DNA of 64,000 nucleotides from an uncultured Oscillospiraceae bacterium (GCA_910587995.1 CAJUNS010000009.1:1-64000); one strand, 5' to 3'. Positions 22,874 through 32,852 are shown, counted from the stretch's first letter. Numbers and translations are program-made. Notes: a model not told the origin generated them from the letters alone.

Positions 22874-24580
22874 TTAGGGCTGGCGGACGCAGGGCAGCGT
22901 TACCGCGGCTTGGGTGCCTTCCCCTTCGGTGCTGGCCACGGACACCCCGTATTCTTTCCCATAAAACAGCTGAATGCGCTCGTTGACGTTTTTGATGCCA
23001 AAGCCGTCGGAGTCCTGCGTGAGAACCGTTGCCAGCCGCTGGGCGGGAATGCCGCAGCCGTTGTCCGTTACCTGGAACAGCAGCCGGTCCTCCCGAAGAG
23101 AGCAGGATACTTGAATCAGCCCCTGGCGCCCGGTCATGTTGTCGATGCCGTGAAGCAGGGCGTTTTCCACCAGGGGCTGCAAAATAAAGTTGGGAATCTG
23201 TAGGGGCTGGGCCTCTTCCTGGACTTGAAAGTCCACCTTAAATTCCCGGTCGTGCATAATCTGCTGAATCCGCAGGTAGGCGCGGACGTTTTCCAGCTCG
23301 TTGGCCACGGTAATGGTGTCCTTGCCGTGGTTGAGCGCGGTGCGGTAAAAGGTGGAAAGCAGCTGGGTCACCTCGCTGATGTCCTCCGCGCCCACGTCGA
23401 TGGCCTTCCAGTTAATAACGGAAAGAGCGTTGTACAAAAAGTGAGGGTTCACCTGGGTGTACAGGGCTTTCAGCTGGAACTCCCGCTTGGCGGCGGCGGT
23501 TTCCCGCACCTGCTGAATCAGCTGCCGGATGTGTCCCATCATGGCGCCAAAGGTGTGGATCATCACCCCGATCTCATCGTTGGCCTGGCTGGTGACCCAG
23601 ACCTCCATTTCGCCGTTTTGAATGGCCTGCATGTTGCCGGTCAGCCACTCGATGCGGCGCACCACAAACAGCATCATCAGCCAGCTGACCGCCATGGACA
23701 GCACCGCGCATAGGGCGATGATGAGAAAGACGATTCCCAGCATATTGCCCACATAAGCCCCTGCGGCCCCCACAGGCTGGTAGAAGCAGATGGACATGTC
23801 GTGGGAGGAAAAGGGAACCGTCAAAAGGCTGTAGGCCGCCCCTTCTCCTTTGGCCTCCCTCTGGGAGATGTCCCCCAGGCCTTCCGGCGGAAGCTGGGGA
23901 AACCCGGAGGGCTTTTTTTCAAACAGCACCCGTCCCTGTCCGTCCAGCACGTATAAGCCATAGTCTCCATTGTCAATCTGGTACAGGGGCTCAAACATCT
24001 GCCGGTAGCTGGTTTCCAGATACAGCAGGTTGGGGAAGGACTCCCCCCGCAGGTTGACAATCTGCTGGGCCAGGAACAGCCGCTCCCCGTCCTGGACAAT
24101 CCAATGGGGCACCCCGTCCGCCATGACCTCCTGGTACCATTCCGCGCCGGAGACCTCGGAAATAGGCAAAATATAGGGCCCGATGCGCAGGTCGTTGGCG
24201 CCGCTGTAAAAGCGGATTTCCTCCAAAACGGAGTTATAGGTGAAAACCGTTTGCAGCACAGGGGAGAGCTGCACAATGCATTGGTCGTACATCTCATAGT
24301 AGCTGCCGTACTGCTTGTTTAGGGCGCTGAGCACTGTGGAGTTAAAGGAAAGGGCCCAGGCGATGCGCTCCTGGTCGGAGAGCTTGCGGTCAATGGAAGC
24401 CTCCGCCTGCTTGAGGGAGACGGCCAGGCGGCTGCCGGCCTGCTGGATAAAGTAATCCCGGGTTTTGTAGACGCAGAAGCTGCCCAGCAGCACAATGGGG
24501 ATGACGCAGACGAACAGGTAGGTGCACAGCAGCTTGTAGCGGAATTTCATGTCGTGAAAAAAAGCCATGACCCGTTTCAT
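22874..24580 (-). CDS. YesM-family sensor histidine kinase
   Basis: A 568-residue membrane kinase. Membrane helices lie near 15-37 and about 275-300, enclosing an extracellular Cache-like sensor domain; a HAMP segment ('MQAIQNGEMEVWVTSQANDEIG') and the His_kinase domain with 'QVNPHFLYNALSVINW' follow, then the ATPase domain with 'LQPLVENALLHGID' and 'DNGCGIPAQRL'. This subfamily commonly senses sugars or oligosaccharides. Its ATG overlaps the stop of the partner response regulator by four bases, and both face away from the transporter operon they probably control. Confidence 0.94.
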   Translation of the reverse strand: MKRVMAFFHDMKFRYKLLCTYLFVCVIPIVLLGSFCVYKTRDYFIQQAGSRLAVSLKQAEASIDRKLSDQERIAWALSFNSTVLSALNKQYGSYYEMYDQCIVQLSPVLQTVFTYNSVLEEIRFYSGANDLRIGPYILPISEVSGAEWYQEVMADGVPHWIVQDGERLFLAQQIVNLRGESFPNLLYLETSYRQMFEPLYQIDNGDYGLYVLDGQGRVLFEKKPSGFPQLPPEGLGDISQREAKGEGAAYSLLTVPFSSHDMSICFYQPVGAAGAYVGNMLGIVFLIIALCAVLSMAVSWLMMLFVVRRIEWLTGNMQAIQNGEMEVWVTSQANDEIGVMIHTFGAMMGHIRQLIQQVRETAAAKREFQLKALYTQVNPHFLYNALSVINWKAIDVGAEDISEVTQLLSTFYRTALNHGKDTITVANELENVRAYLRIQQIMHDREFKVDFQVQEEAQPLQIPNFILQPLVENALLHGIDNMTGRQGLIQVSCSLREDRLLFQVTDNGCGIPAQRLATVLTQDSDGFGIKNVNERIQLFYGKEYGVSVASTEGEGTQAAVTLPCVRQP

Positions 24581-26127
24581 CCCGCGTCCTCCTCTCCGGC
24601 TTTGCCAGTGCTTTGCAGGCGGTATTTTTCCGGGGAGACCCCAAAGCACTCCCGAAAGCTTTTGCAAAAATAGGACTCGTTGGAATAGCCCACCTCGGCG
24701 CAGACGGTGTGTATCTTCTTGTTGGTCTTGCGCAGAAGTTCCTGGGCCTTTTTCATGCGGTAGTCCTTGATGAACTTTGCCAACCCGCCTCCGGTCTCCT
24801 TTTTGAACACGCTGCTCAGATATTGGGGCGAGAGAAAGACCGCAGAGGCCAGGGACTTGAGGGAAAGGTCTTCCTGATAGTGGGCGTAAACATATTGCTT
24901 CACCAGCTCCGAGACCCGGCTGCCGCTTCCGGCGGAAAGGCTCTCCCGCTCCTCCAGGGCCTCCAGGGGGGGGAGCAGAAGATCCGCCAGTTCCGCGATG
25001 GAGCCAGCCTTATAGATCCTTGTCACCAGCTGGTAGGACCGCTGGGCGGAAACATCCGGAAGGTCCTTGAGAACCTCCGCCAATATTTTGGAGAAGATGG
25101 ATTTTACATAGATGTGGGAAAAGGGCCTATGGGAGGGAAAGGAAGCCCGCAGCCGGTTTAGGCATTCCTTGGCCTGGGGAAAGCGGCGGCCCGCCACCAT
25201 GGTTTGCAGCTGCTCCAAAAGCTCCTCCTCCAGCTCGGTGGGCAGGCTTCCAAAATCCGTCTGCTTATTGGCGTACAGAACGCGGCTTTGGGAGAAGAAA
25301 CGGTTTTCCAGCAAAGCCTCCAGCTCGCCAAAGGCCCGCACCAGCTCCTGCGCCTGGCCAATGCTCCCGCTGACCGCGATGCAGAAAATGTACCCGAACA
25401 CCGAAGCCATCCAGCCGTACAGGCGTTCCGCAATGGCGGCGAATCCTCCGGAAGCGGGCGCGCCGCGAAACAGAATCATGCCGGAAGAATCGCCCAAATA
25501 AATAAAGTCGAAGGGCAGGCCGATTTCCCGCTCCAGATAAGCCACCAGCCGTTCGCCCGCGTCGGATTTGCCGAAGCAGAGGTTTTCAAATTCCAGCATA
25601 AAGACGCTGCGGTAGGAGTCCAGAAACAAGGTGTCCTCTGCTTTTTGAAAACGCTGGCGCAGGCTTTCCAGGGGCATGCCGTTGACCAGCATCATCAGGG
25701 TGTGCTCTCGCATGTATTGGTCCCGCAGCAGCTGCTCCTCCTTTTGCGAGGCGCTGGCCCGCAAACCCGCAATGACCTTATTCATGGTGGAAAGGAACTC
25801 GCTGACCTGCACGGGCTTGAGCAGGTAGTCGCTGATGCCCAGCTGCAGGGCGGTCCGGGCGTACTCAAACTCGCTGAACCCGCTGACCAGCACCACCTTT
25901 AGGTGGGGATGCTCCGCCAAAGCCCGCTTGGAGAGCTCCAGCCCGTCCATAAAGGGCATGCGCACGTCAGTAAGCAGCAGGTCGGCGGGCCGCGCCCGCA
26001 GCTGCTCCAGAGCCTCCTGGCCGTTGGTGGCCAGAGACACCCGCAGCGGCAGCTGAAACCGCTGAATCAGCTTTTTCAGCCCCTCCCGCTCAATTCGTTC
26101 GTCGTCTACAATCAATGTCTGGAACAT
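24577..26127 (-). CDS. YesN-family response regulator (AraC output)
   Basis: A 516-residue regulator with a receiver domain (1-120; phosphoacceptor Asp54 in 'LLLTDVRMPFMDG', Lys in 'DYLLKPVQ'), a long central region of unknown fold typical of YesN proteins, and a C-terminal AraC-type double HTH (about 405-505: 'LSLKSLASAVFLSPQYLSSVFKKETG', then 'VCAEVGYSNESYFCKSFRECFGVSPEKYR'). It is divergent from the substrate-binding protein gene across a 393-bp intergenic region, the expected site of its operator. Confidence 0.95.
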   Translation of the reverse strand: MFQTLIVDDERIEREGLKKLIQRFQLPLRVSLATNGQEALEQLRARPADLLLTDVRMPFMDGLELSKRALAEHPHLKVVLVSGFSEFEYARTALQLGISDYLLKPVQVSEFLSTMNKVIAGLRASASQKEEQLLRDQYMREHTLMMLVNGMPLESLRQRFQKAEDTLFLDSYRSVFMLEFENLCFGKSDAGERLVAYLEREIGLPFDFIYLGDSSGMILFRGAPASGGFAAIAERLYGWMASVFGYIFCIAVSGSIGQAQELVRAFGELEALLENRFFSQSRVLYANKQTDFGSLPTELEEELLEQLQTMVAGRRFPQAKECLNRLRASFPSHRPFSHIYVKSIFSKILAEVLKDLPDVSAQRSYQLVTRIYKAGSIAELADLLLPPLEALEERESLSAGSGSRVSELVKQYVYAHYQEDLSLKSLASAVFLSPQYLSSVFKKETGGGLAKFIKDYRMKKAQELLRKTNKKIHTVCAEVGYSNESYFCKSFRECFGVSPEKYRLQSTGKAGEEDAG

Positions 26128-26520
26128 CCAGTCCGCCCCCTCCGCTGTATTCTTCTTTAATGGCCGCGTTATGATGTTTCATTTTATAACAAGTCCGAGG
26201 GAAATTCAATATGAGTAAACTGGGAAAAGCCCTGGCGGCGGGAAGTCGTGAAAAATGGAACATGAATCCGAAGAAAATGATATTCACAGGGAAGGCGGCA
26301 AAAGATATAATAGTAGCCAGAGAGAATCGGATGAATTTGAACGAAGTGACAGAAGCATCCCGTTGCGCCCTTTGAAGACACAGCGAAACGACGGGCCTTT
26401 GCCCGCTTCTCCCGCGCTCCTTCTCCAACGGGGCGCTCTCTGGGGAAACCGCCCGCCGCTTTTGCAAGCCGGCGGAGGAAGGTTCATCCAAACTCCACAT
26501 TTTTTAAAGTAAGGAGAGAA
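26128..26520. other. Divergent regulatory region
   Basis: The 393 bases between the YesN-type regulator and the sugar-binding protein hold a plus-strand promoter (26283-26311) and a long leader. No gene is seen; open frames on both strands lack ribosome sites. Binding sites for the AraC-type regulator should lie here but no clear repeat was identified. Confidence 0.55.
26283..26311 (+). promoter_or_regulatory. Promoter of the sugar-transport operon
   Basis: TTCACA (26283-26288) and TATAAT (26306-26311) are separated by 17 bases. It leaves a leader of about 200 bases before the binding-protein gene. The imperfect -35 suits activator control. Confidence 0.65.
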
Positions 26521-28275
26521 ATGGTAATGAAACGTAAGATTATTTGTTTCTGCATGGCCGCCCTGCTGCTGGCCGGATGCTCCACTCCGGCGGAGCCCTC
26601 CTCCAAGGCGGGGGAAAGCTCTTCCTCCCAGGCCTCGTCCCAAGCGGCGGGTAGCCAGGGCGGAGAGGAGGCGGACCCTTGGGCCGAAGCCGCCGCCGAT
26701 CCCTGGGCGGCCTATCCGGAGCTGGTCGTCTACACCGTTGGCAAGCAGGCCCCGGACGCCAGCTACTCGGTGCTGGACGGCACGGAGTACGAGGGCGACG
26801 ATGAGGCCAACAACATCCGCACCCGTTTTTATGAGAAGCATCTGAACGCCAAAATGGAGGTGGCTTTCTCCGCCGCGGCGGGCGAGGCCTACGACCAGCA
26901 GGTCTCCATGGCGATTGTCTCCGGCGAGATTCCGGATATCATGATGGTGACCGACCGGGCCACTTTGGTCCAGCTGGCGGAAAACGACCTGATCGCCGAC
27001 CTGACGGAGGTATACGACGCGACCATCAGCGACGTGACCCGGGACATCTATGAATCCTACGACAACCGCCCCTTAAAGGACGCCACCATTGACGGCAAGC
27101 TGATGGCCATTCCGGGCACCTGCATTGACACCGGCGCGGAGATGCTCTGGCTGCGCCAGGACTGGATGGACAAGCTCTCCCTCAGCGCCCCCAAAACCAT
27201 GGAGGACGTGGAGAAGATTTTGGACGCCTTTGTCAACCAGGACCCGGACGGAAACGGACAGAACGACACGGTAGGCTTGGCTCTTTCCAACTCCATTTAC
27301 GGAAAATACGGCAGCACGGTGCTTTATGCCAACAATGTGTTCACCGCTTGCGGGGCCGTGCCCGGCCAATGGTATGAGCGGGACGGGGAAGTGGTGTACG
27401 GTTCTGTTCAGCCGGAGATGAAAGAGGGGCTGAAGATACTGGCGGACTGGTACGAGAAGGGCCTTATTGACCCCCAGATGGCTGTGCGGAACTTTGACGA
27501 CAGCACCGCCCTGCTGGTCAACGGCCAGTGCGGCGCGGCCTTTGGCCCCTGGTGGCTGGCCAACTACGCGGGTCAAACGCATCTGGTGGACGCCAACGCC
27601 CGCTGGACCCCCTATGTGGTTCCCACCGGCGAGGATGGAAAAGTCACCATGTTCACCAACAACCCCAGCGAGAACTATCTGGTGGTGCGCAAAGGCTTCG
27701 AGCATCCGGAGCTTTTAATCAAAATGCTGAACTATACCTATGACTACACCCGCTTTAGCGAGCACAAGAACGAGGATGAGTGCCTGGAGTTTGAAAATCC
27801 CTATGACAGCGCCATTTACCTGCGCTCCCTGGGGCCTATCAGCGTGAATCTGGACTATTTCGACGCCATCGACCGGGCCTATGACGACATCACCGCCCAC
27901 CAGGCTGGGGAAGAGGTGGATACCTTCCCCTGGGTGATTCAGTCGGCGGAGCTGGCTGGCGCGGCTATGGAAAAGCTGGAAAGCGGGCAGGTGGCGGACA
28001 TCGGTATCTATGAGATGATTTCCTATTACGGCCGCTGCCTGGCCGGACAGGTTCTCAAAGAGAACCCGGTCAATGTGGTCTATCCGGTCTTCTTCGGGGT
28101 CACAGCCTCCATGCAGACCAAGTGGGAGAGCCTTTCCAAGCTGGAATCGGAGACCATGCTGAAGATTATCACCGGCGAACAGCCCTTAGACTATTTTGAC
28201 GAGTTTGCCTCCACCTGGAAGTCCGCCGGCGGAGACACCATCACCCAAGAGGTTATTGAGAGCATAAGCGAATAA
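26521..28275 (+). CDS. Sugar ABC transporter substrate-binding lipoprotein
   Basis: A 584-residue extracellular solute-binding protein of the large LplA-like family 1 type. The signal peptide ends in the lipobox 'LLLAGC', with Cys20 as the lipidation site; a Ser/Gln/Ala-rich linker follows. The mature domain includes 'RQDWMDKLSLSAPKTMEDVE' and an acidic 'NQDPDGNGQNDT' calcium-like loop typical of the family. It heads an operon with two permeases and no ATPase gene, so a shared MsmK-type ATPase must energise transport. Ligand is probably an oligosaccharide, judging by the glycosidase-like gene downstream. Confidence 0.93.
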   Translation: MVMKRKIICFCMAALLLAGCSTPAEPSSKAGESSSSQASSQAAGSQGGEEADPWAEAAADPWAAYPELVVYTVGKQAPDASYSVLDGTEYEGDDEANNIRTRFYEKHLNAKMEVAFSAAAGEAYDQQVSMAIVSGEIPDIMMVTDRATLVQLAENDLIADLTEVYDATISDVTRDIYESYDNRPLKDATIDGKLMAIPGTCIDTGAEMLWLRQDWMDKLSLSAPKTMEDVEKILDAFVNQDPDGNGQNDTVGLALSNSIYGKYGSTVLYANNVFTACGAVPGQWYERDGEVVYGSVQPEMKEGLKILADWYEKGLIDPQMAVRNFDDSTALLVNGQCGAAFGPWWLANYAGQTHLVDANARWTPYVVPTGEDGKVTMFTNNPSENYLVVRKGFEHPELLIKMLNYTYDYTRFSEHKNEDECLEFENPYDSAIYLRSLGPISVNLDYFDAIDRAYDDITAHQAGEEVDTFPWVIQSAELAGAAMEKLESGQVADIGIYEMISYYGRCLAGQVLKENPVNVVYPVFFGVTASMQTKWESLSKLESETMLKIITGEQPLDYFDEFASTWKSAGGDTITQEVIESISE

Positions 28276-28295
28276 GCCTGGGATACAGACTCGAC

Positions 28296-28330
28296 ATGGT
28301 GGACCATCTGTCCAAACAGGTGTCCACCAT
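28296..28330 (+). terminator. Stem-loop after the binding-protein gene
   Basis: ATGGTGGAC (28296-28304) pairs perfectly with GTCCACCAT (28322-28330), followed by a weak T run. It is probably a partial terminator or mRNA stabiliser that raises binding-protein levels above the permeases. Confidence 0.6.
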
Positions 28331-28389
28331 ATCTTTTCCAGGGCGGGAGGCGGCTTCCTTCCGCCCCAATGAAAGGAGCGATTTAGCCG

Positions 28390-29280
28390 ATGCGAAACAA
28401 AAAGGAGCAAGGCGCCTTCCACCTGATGCTGCTGCCGGGGATGCTGATTCTGGCCGTGTTTTCCTTCCTGCCCATGTTCGGCGTTGTGATGGCCTTTCAA
28501 AACTTTGTGCCAGCCAAGGGGATGTTCGGCTCCCCCTGGGCGGGGCTGGAGCACTTTCGCTTCATGTTCGCCTTGCCGGACAGCAGCCAGATCTTTGCCA
28601 ACACCTTGCTCATTGCCCTGGGCAAGATTATCTTCCACATGGTGGTGGCCGTCGTTTTCGCCCTGCTTCTCAACGAGATCCGGGTGGCACCGGTAAAAAA
28701 GGCTGTGCAGACCATTGTGTACCTGCCCCATTTTCTTTCCTGGGCGGTGCTGTCCACAGTGGTCATCAATATGTTTTCCTACGAAGGGCCCATTAATCAG
28801 CTGGTAACGCTGCTGGGGGGAAAACCCCTGCTGTTTTTGGCCAGCAATACCTGGTTCCGCCCGGTGGTCATCGCCACGGACGTGTGGAAGGAGTTTGGCT
28901 ACAACTCCATTATTTACCTGGCCGCCCTCACCGGGGTGGACCCAGGGCTCTATGAGGCGGCCAGCATTGACGGGGCCAGCCGCTGGAAGCAGACGCTGCA
29001 CATCACCCTGCCCTCTCTGCTGCCCACCCTGCTGCTCATGAGCATCCTCAATATGGGCAGCATCCTAAGCGCGGGCTTTGACCAGATTTACAACCTGTAC
29101 AACCCCCTGGTGTACGAAACCGGCGACATCATCGACACCTACGTGTACCGGGTGGGCTTGGTCCAGCGGCAGTACAGCCTGGGCACGGCGGTGGGGCTTT
29201 TGAAATCAGCGGTCAGTTTTATTTTAATCGTGGGCTCCAACACGCTGGCCAACCGCTTTGCGAAAGTGCGCGTGTTCTAA
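28390..29280 (+). CDS. Sugar ABC transporter permease (LplB/YteP-like)
   Basis: A 296-residue inner-membrane permease with six helices and the EAA loop 'EAASIDGASRWKQTLHITLP' that contacts the ATPase. The opening with a helix beginning 'FHLMLLPGMLILAVFSFLPM' is typical of the LplB group, which pairs with large LplA-like binding proteins. It is the first of two permeases in the operon; a ribosome site AAAGGAG lies before the ATG. Confidence 0.93.
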   Translation: MRNKKEQGAFHLMLLPGMLILAVFSFLPMFGVVMAFQNFVPAKGMFGSPWAGLEHFRFMFALPDSSQIFANTLLIALGKIIFHMVVAVVFALLLNEIRVAPVKKAVQTIVYLPHFLSWAVLSTVVINMFSYEGPINQLVTLLGGKPLLFLASNTWFRPVVIATDVWKEFGYNSIIYLAALTGVDPGLYEAASIDGASRWKQTLHITLPSLLPTLLLMSILNMGSILSAGFDQIYNLYNPLVYETGDIIDTYVYRVGLVQRQYSLGTAVGLLKSAVSFILIVGSNTLANRFAKVRVF

Positions 29281-29320
29281 CCATAACGCTGCCTCTCAGC
29301 GAGGAAAGGTGGATTTTCTG

Positions 29321-30202
29321 ATGATAACTTCAAAAAGCTTTGGCAGCCGGGCCGCTGCCGCGGCGGTGTGGATCCTGGTGCTGGGAATGGCCTGCCTGTG
29401 CCTGCTTCCCCTGCTGAACATGGTGGCGCTTTCCTTTAGCAGCAGCGCCGCCGCCACAGGCAATTTGGTGGGGCTGGTACCAGTGGACTTTACAGCCGAG
29501 TCCTATTCCCGGCTGGTGGCCGACCAGCAGTTTTGGCGGTCCTTCGGCATTTCGGTGGTCCGGGTGGCCCTGGGCGCGTCTCTCAACGTATGCCTCACGG
29601 TGCTGATGGCCTACCCACTTTCCAAGCCCAAAACCCGCTTCCCGGCCCAGCCAGTGTACATGAAGCTTGTGCTGTTTGCCATGCTCTTCTCCGGGGGCAC
29701 CATCCCCACCTTTTTGGTGGTGAAAAATACCGGCCTGCTCAACAGCCTTTTTGCCCTCATTTTGCCCACGGCGGTTCCAATATTTAATGTAATCATCCTG
29801 ATGAACTTTTTCAAAGGCACGCCGGAGGCCTTGGAGGATGCCGCTATCATAGATGGCGCGGGCCAGTGGCAGATGCTGCTGAAGATCTTCCTGCCCATCT
29901 CCCTGCCCGCCCTGGCCACGGTGGGGCTGTTCAGCATTGTGGGCCACTGGAACGACTATTTCCAGGCTCTCCTGTACATCCAGTCCACGGAGAATTACCC
30001 GCTGCAAACCTACATCCAGCAGCTGACGGTAGACCTTTCCACCGTCACCGACCCGGAGCGGCTTAAGGAGCTGTCCCGCATTTCCGGGCGCACCTTTAAC
30101 GCGGCCAAAATCGTGGTTTCCACTGTGCCGCTGCTGTGCATCTACCCGTTTTTGCAAAAATATTTCGTTACCGGTATCACCATCGGCTCGGTGAAGGGCT
30201 GA
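29321..30202 (+). CDS. Sugar ABC transporter permease (LplC/YtcP-like)
   Basis: A 293-residue permease with six membrane helices and the EAA loop 'EDAAIIDGAGQWQMLLKIFL'. The 'GGTIPTFLVVKNTGLLNSL' segment and the closing 'KYFVTGITIGSVKG' are hallmarks of the LplC/YtcP group. The ATG at 29321 follows GAGGAAAGG; an earlier in-frame start would overlap the first permease and lacks a ribosome site. It completes the membrane channel with the preceding gene. Confidence 0.93.
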   Translation: MITSKSFGSRAAAAAVWILVLGMACLCLLPLLNMVALSFSSSAAATGNLVGLVPVDFTAESYSRLVADQQFWRSFGISVVRVALGASLNVCLTVLMAYPLSKPKTRFPAQPVYMKLVLFAMLFSGGTIPTFLVVKNTGLLNSLFALILPTAVPIFNVIILMNFFKGTPEALEDAAIIDGAGQWQMLLKIFLPISLPALATVGLFSIVGHWNDYFQALLYIQSTENYPLQTYIQQLTVDLSTVTDPERLKELSRISGRTFNAAKIVVSTVPLLCIYPFLQKYFVTGITIGSVKG

Positions 30203-30230
30203 TGGGCCAAGACAAAGGAGCTGATTGCAA

Positions 30231-31631
30231 ATGGCAGTTCGATTTAACCCCAATGTGTCTGCGTACCTAAACACCGATCCTCTGTCCCGGGTGGATTCCC
30301 TGGACCAGCTGGAGACATCCCCGCTGTACGCCTTTTCCTGGAACGGCCGGACCGAGACCGTGTACCACACGGACAGTTTCGACTATGTGGTTCCCGTGGT
30401 GGAGGACGATTCCCCCGTATCGGTGGAAATCCAGGTGAAAAAGCCGTTCCAGGAGGCGGTGTTCCGTCCAGCCCGGGCGGAAATTCAGCCCGGCAGGGAG
30501 GAGGGCCTCATCCGCTTTACCGCCAAGCCCCAAAAGCTGACTTTGGAGCTGGATGGCGACCTGAAAACCCCGCTTTTCATCCTTTTTACCAAGCGGGTGG
30601 AAAAACCGGAACAGGTGGACCATCTGTTCCAAAGGGGGAACATTTACAACATCGGCACACTGGAGCTGAAAACCGGGGACACGGTATTTCTGGAAGAGGG
30701 CGCGGTGGTATGCGGCCGCATCCACGGCTATTTGGCGGACCACATCCGCATCTTGGGCAATGGGATTCTAAACGGCTGCGTGTGGCACCCCAAAGAGGAA
30801 AACGGCGGCCGGACCTTGATTCAGACCGTCATGTGCAACGATGTGGAGATCCGCGGCGTCACCGTGGTGGACGGGGGCATGTGGCAGATTCTGCCCGGGG
30901 CCTGCCAGGATGTGCGGATTGAGGATATCAACATCATGTCCCGGGTGTGCACCGGCGACGGCATCGACATTGCCGGGTGCGAGCACGTGGTCCTCCGGGG
31001 GGCCTTTATCCGGGCCTCGGACGACTGCGTGTGCATCAAGGCCTGTAACTGCCTGGAGGGCGTCTACACCATGGATCCCTCGCCCTGCCGGGACGTGCGG
31101 GACATTCTGGTGGAGGGCTGCGTGCTGTGGAACGCGGAGCCGGGCAATGCCCTTGAAATCGGCTATGAGCTCCGCTGCCGGGAGGTATGCGGCATCATCT
31201 TCCGGGACATCGACATTGTCCACTGCCAGTATGAGGGCAACCAGTCCGGCGGGGTTTTGACCATCCACAACGCGGACCGGCCCTATGTGCATGACATCCA
31301 CTATGAGGACATCCGCATTGAGGACGCCCAGGAAAAGCTCATCGACATCAAGGTGCTGGACTCCAAGTACTCCCTGGACCGCATCCGGGGCAAGGTGGAG
31401 GATGTGTATTTCCGCAACATCGAGATTCTAAACGGTCCCTTCCCTGTGTCCATTATCCGGGGCTTTGAAATGGCCAACGAGATGAGCCGCCCTCAAAATA
31501 TCTATTTTGAGAACATCAAGATTCTGGGGCGGGAGATTCAATCGCCCAACCAGCTGCGCATGGTGGTGGAGCTGGCCCACAATCTGCACTTTAACGGCAA
31601 AACCTACTGCGTCAAAACCGGCGAGCGCTAA
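30231..31631 (+). CDS. GH28-like parallel beta-helix protein
   Basis: A 466-residue protein with an N-terminal beta-sandwich (about 1-130) and a right-handed beta-helix (about 140-440), as in polygalacturonases (GH28) and dextranases (GH49). The core motif 'CTGDGIDIAGCEHVVLRGAF' followed by 'RASDDCVCIKA' matches the GH28 Asp-containing active site (NTDGID and DDC). The usual Gly-His-Gly motif is replaced near 'GNALEIGYEL', so catalysis may differ. There is no signal peptide, so it acts inside the cell on imported oligosaccharide. It is the fourth gene of the transport operon. Confidence 0.8.
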   Translation: MAVRFNPNVSAYLNTDPLSRVDSLDQLETSPLYAFSWNGRTETVYHTDSFDYVVPVVEDDSPVSVEIQVKKPFQEAVFRPARAEIQPGREEGLIRFTAKPQKLTLELDGDLKTPLFILFTKRVEKPEQVDHLFQRGNIYNIGTLELKTGDTVFLEEGAVVCGRIHGYLADHIRILGNGILNGCVWHPKEENGGRTLIQTVMCNDVEIRGVTVVDGGMWQILPGACQDVRIEDINIMSRVCTGDGIDIAGCEHVVLRGAFIRASDDCVCIKACNCLEGVYTMDPSPCRDVRDILVEGCVLWNAEPGNALEIGYELRCREVCGIIFRDIDIVHCQYEGNQSGGVLTIHNADRPYVHDIHYEDIRIEDAQEKLIDIKVLDSKYSLDRIRGKVEDVYFRNIEILNGPFPVSIIRGFEMANEMSRPQNIYFENIKILGREIQSPNQLRMVVELAHNLHFNGKTYCVKTGER

Positions 31632-31727
31632 GGCGCCCGGGGCACAGCCGGCGGCTGGCCCGCGGTTGAGGGGAATATCCTTGCTTTTTGTTCTGTGAAA
31701 AGAAACTAGATAAAGGAGAAAGGTAAA

Positions 31728-32831
31728 ATGGCAAAATTAAAAATCGGCATCGTAGGCTGCGGCGGCATCGCCAACCAGAAACACCTGCCCGCTATGCGGG
31801 CCAACGAGGACCTGTGCCAGGTGGTGGCGTTCTGCGACGTCATCCGGGAGCGGGCGGAGAAGGCCGCCGGGGAGTATGGAATTCCGGGGGCCCAAGTGTG
31901 CGGGGATTATAAAGAGCTGCTGGCCAATCCGGAGGTGGAGGTGGTCCATGTGCTGACTCCCAACGTCTCCCACAGCGAGATTACCATTGCCGCCTTTGAG
32001 GCCGGCAAGCATGTCTATTGCGAGAAGCCCATGTCCCACAGTCCGGCGGAGGCGCAAAAAATGGTGGATGCCTGGAAGAAGTCCGGCAAGCAGTTCACCA
32101 TCGGCTACCAAAACCGCTTCCGCCCGGAGGTGCAAAACCTGCACGCCGCCTGCAAGGCGGGAGATTTGGGAGACATTTACTACGCCAAAGCCTTCGCGGT
32201 ACGCCGCCGTGCCGTGCCCACCTGGGGCGTGTTTCCCAACAAGGCCCTGCAGGGCGGCGGGCCGTTAATTGACATTGGCACCCACGCCCTGGACATCACC
32301 CTGTGGTGCATGAACAATTATGAGGTGGACGCTGTGTCCGGCAGCGTGTTCTATAAGCTGGGCGGCCTGCCGCAGGCTACCCAGGGCAACGCCTTCGGCC
32401 CCTGGGACCCGGAAACCTATGAGGTGGAGGACAGCGCCATGGGCTTTATCAAAATGAAGAACGGCACCACCATTGTGCTGGAGTCGGCCTGGGCCATTAA
32501 CATGCTGGACTGCCGGGAGGCGGCCGCCACCCTCTGCGGAACCAAGGCGGGCGCGGAGATTCGCTCTGGCATGAGCTACCCCCAAAGCGAGCTGATTTAC
32601 AACCGGGGCCGCAACGGCCAGCTGATGGAAGAGACTATCTCCGCCAGCGGGCAGATCGCCTACCGGTCCGGCGGCGGCGTGAACGCGGGGTTTGTTGACA
32701 ACCGCCAGTGGCTGGAAGCGGTCCTCCAAGGCACGAAGCCCCTGGTAAAGCCGGAAGAGGCCCTGGTGGTCACCCAGATTCTGGACGCCATCTACCGGGC
32801 GGCGGAAACCAATCGGGAAGTGCGGTTCTAA
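31728..32831 (+). CDS. Gfo/Idh/MocA-family oxidoreductase
   Basis: A 367-residue NAD(P)-dependent dehydrogenase. The Rossmann motif is 'GIVGCGGIANQKHLPAM' at the N-terminus; the catalytic 'YCEKPMSHS' (Lys near residue 98) and a C-terminal beta-sheet substrate domain with 'GGGPLIDIGTHALDITLWCM' follow. Enzymes of this family oxidise or epimerise sugars and sugar acids, which fits the end of a sugar uptake operon. It is 96 bases after the glycosidase-like gene with an AAAGGAGAAAGG ribosome site and no visible terminator between them. Confidence 0.92.
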   Translation: MAKLKIGIVGCGGIANQKHLPAMRANEDLCQVVAFCDVIRERAEKAAGEYGIPGAQVCGDYKELLANPEVEVVHVLTPNVSHSEITIAAFEAGKHVYCEKPMSHSPAEAQKMVDAWKKSGKQFTIGYQNRFRPEVQNLHAACKAGDLGDIYYAKAFAVRRRAVPTWGVFPNKALQGGGPLIDIGTHALDITLWCMNNYEVDAVSGSVFYKLGGLPQATQGNAFGPWDPETYEVEDSAMGFIKMKNGTTIVLESAWAINMLDCREAAATLCGTKAGAEIRSGMSYPQSELIYNRGRNGQLMEETISASGQIAYRSGGGVNAGFVDNRQWLEAVLQGTKPLVKPEEALVVTQILDAIYRAAETNREVRF

Positions 32832-32852
32832 AAAGCGTATAAGGATCCTCCT

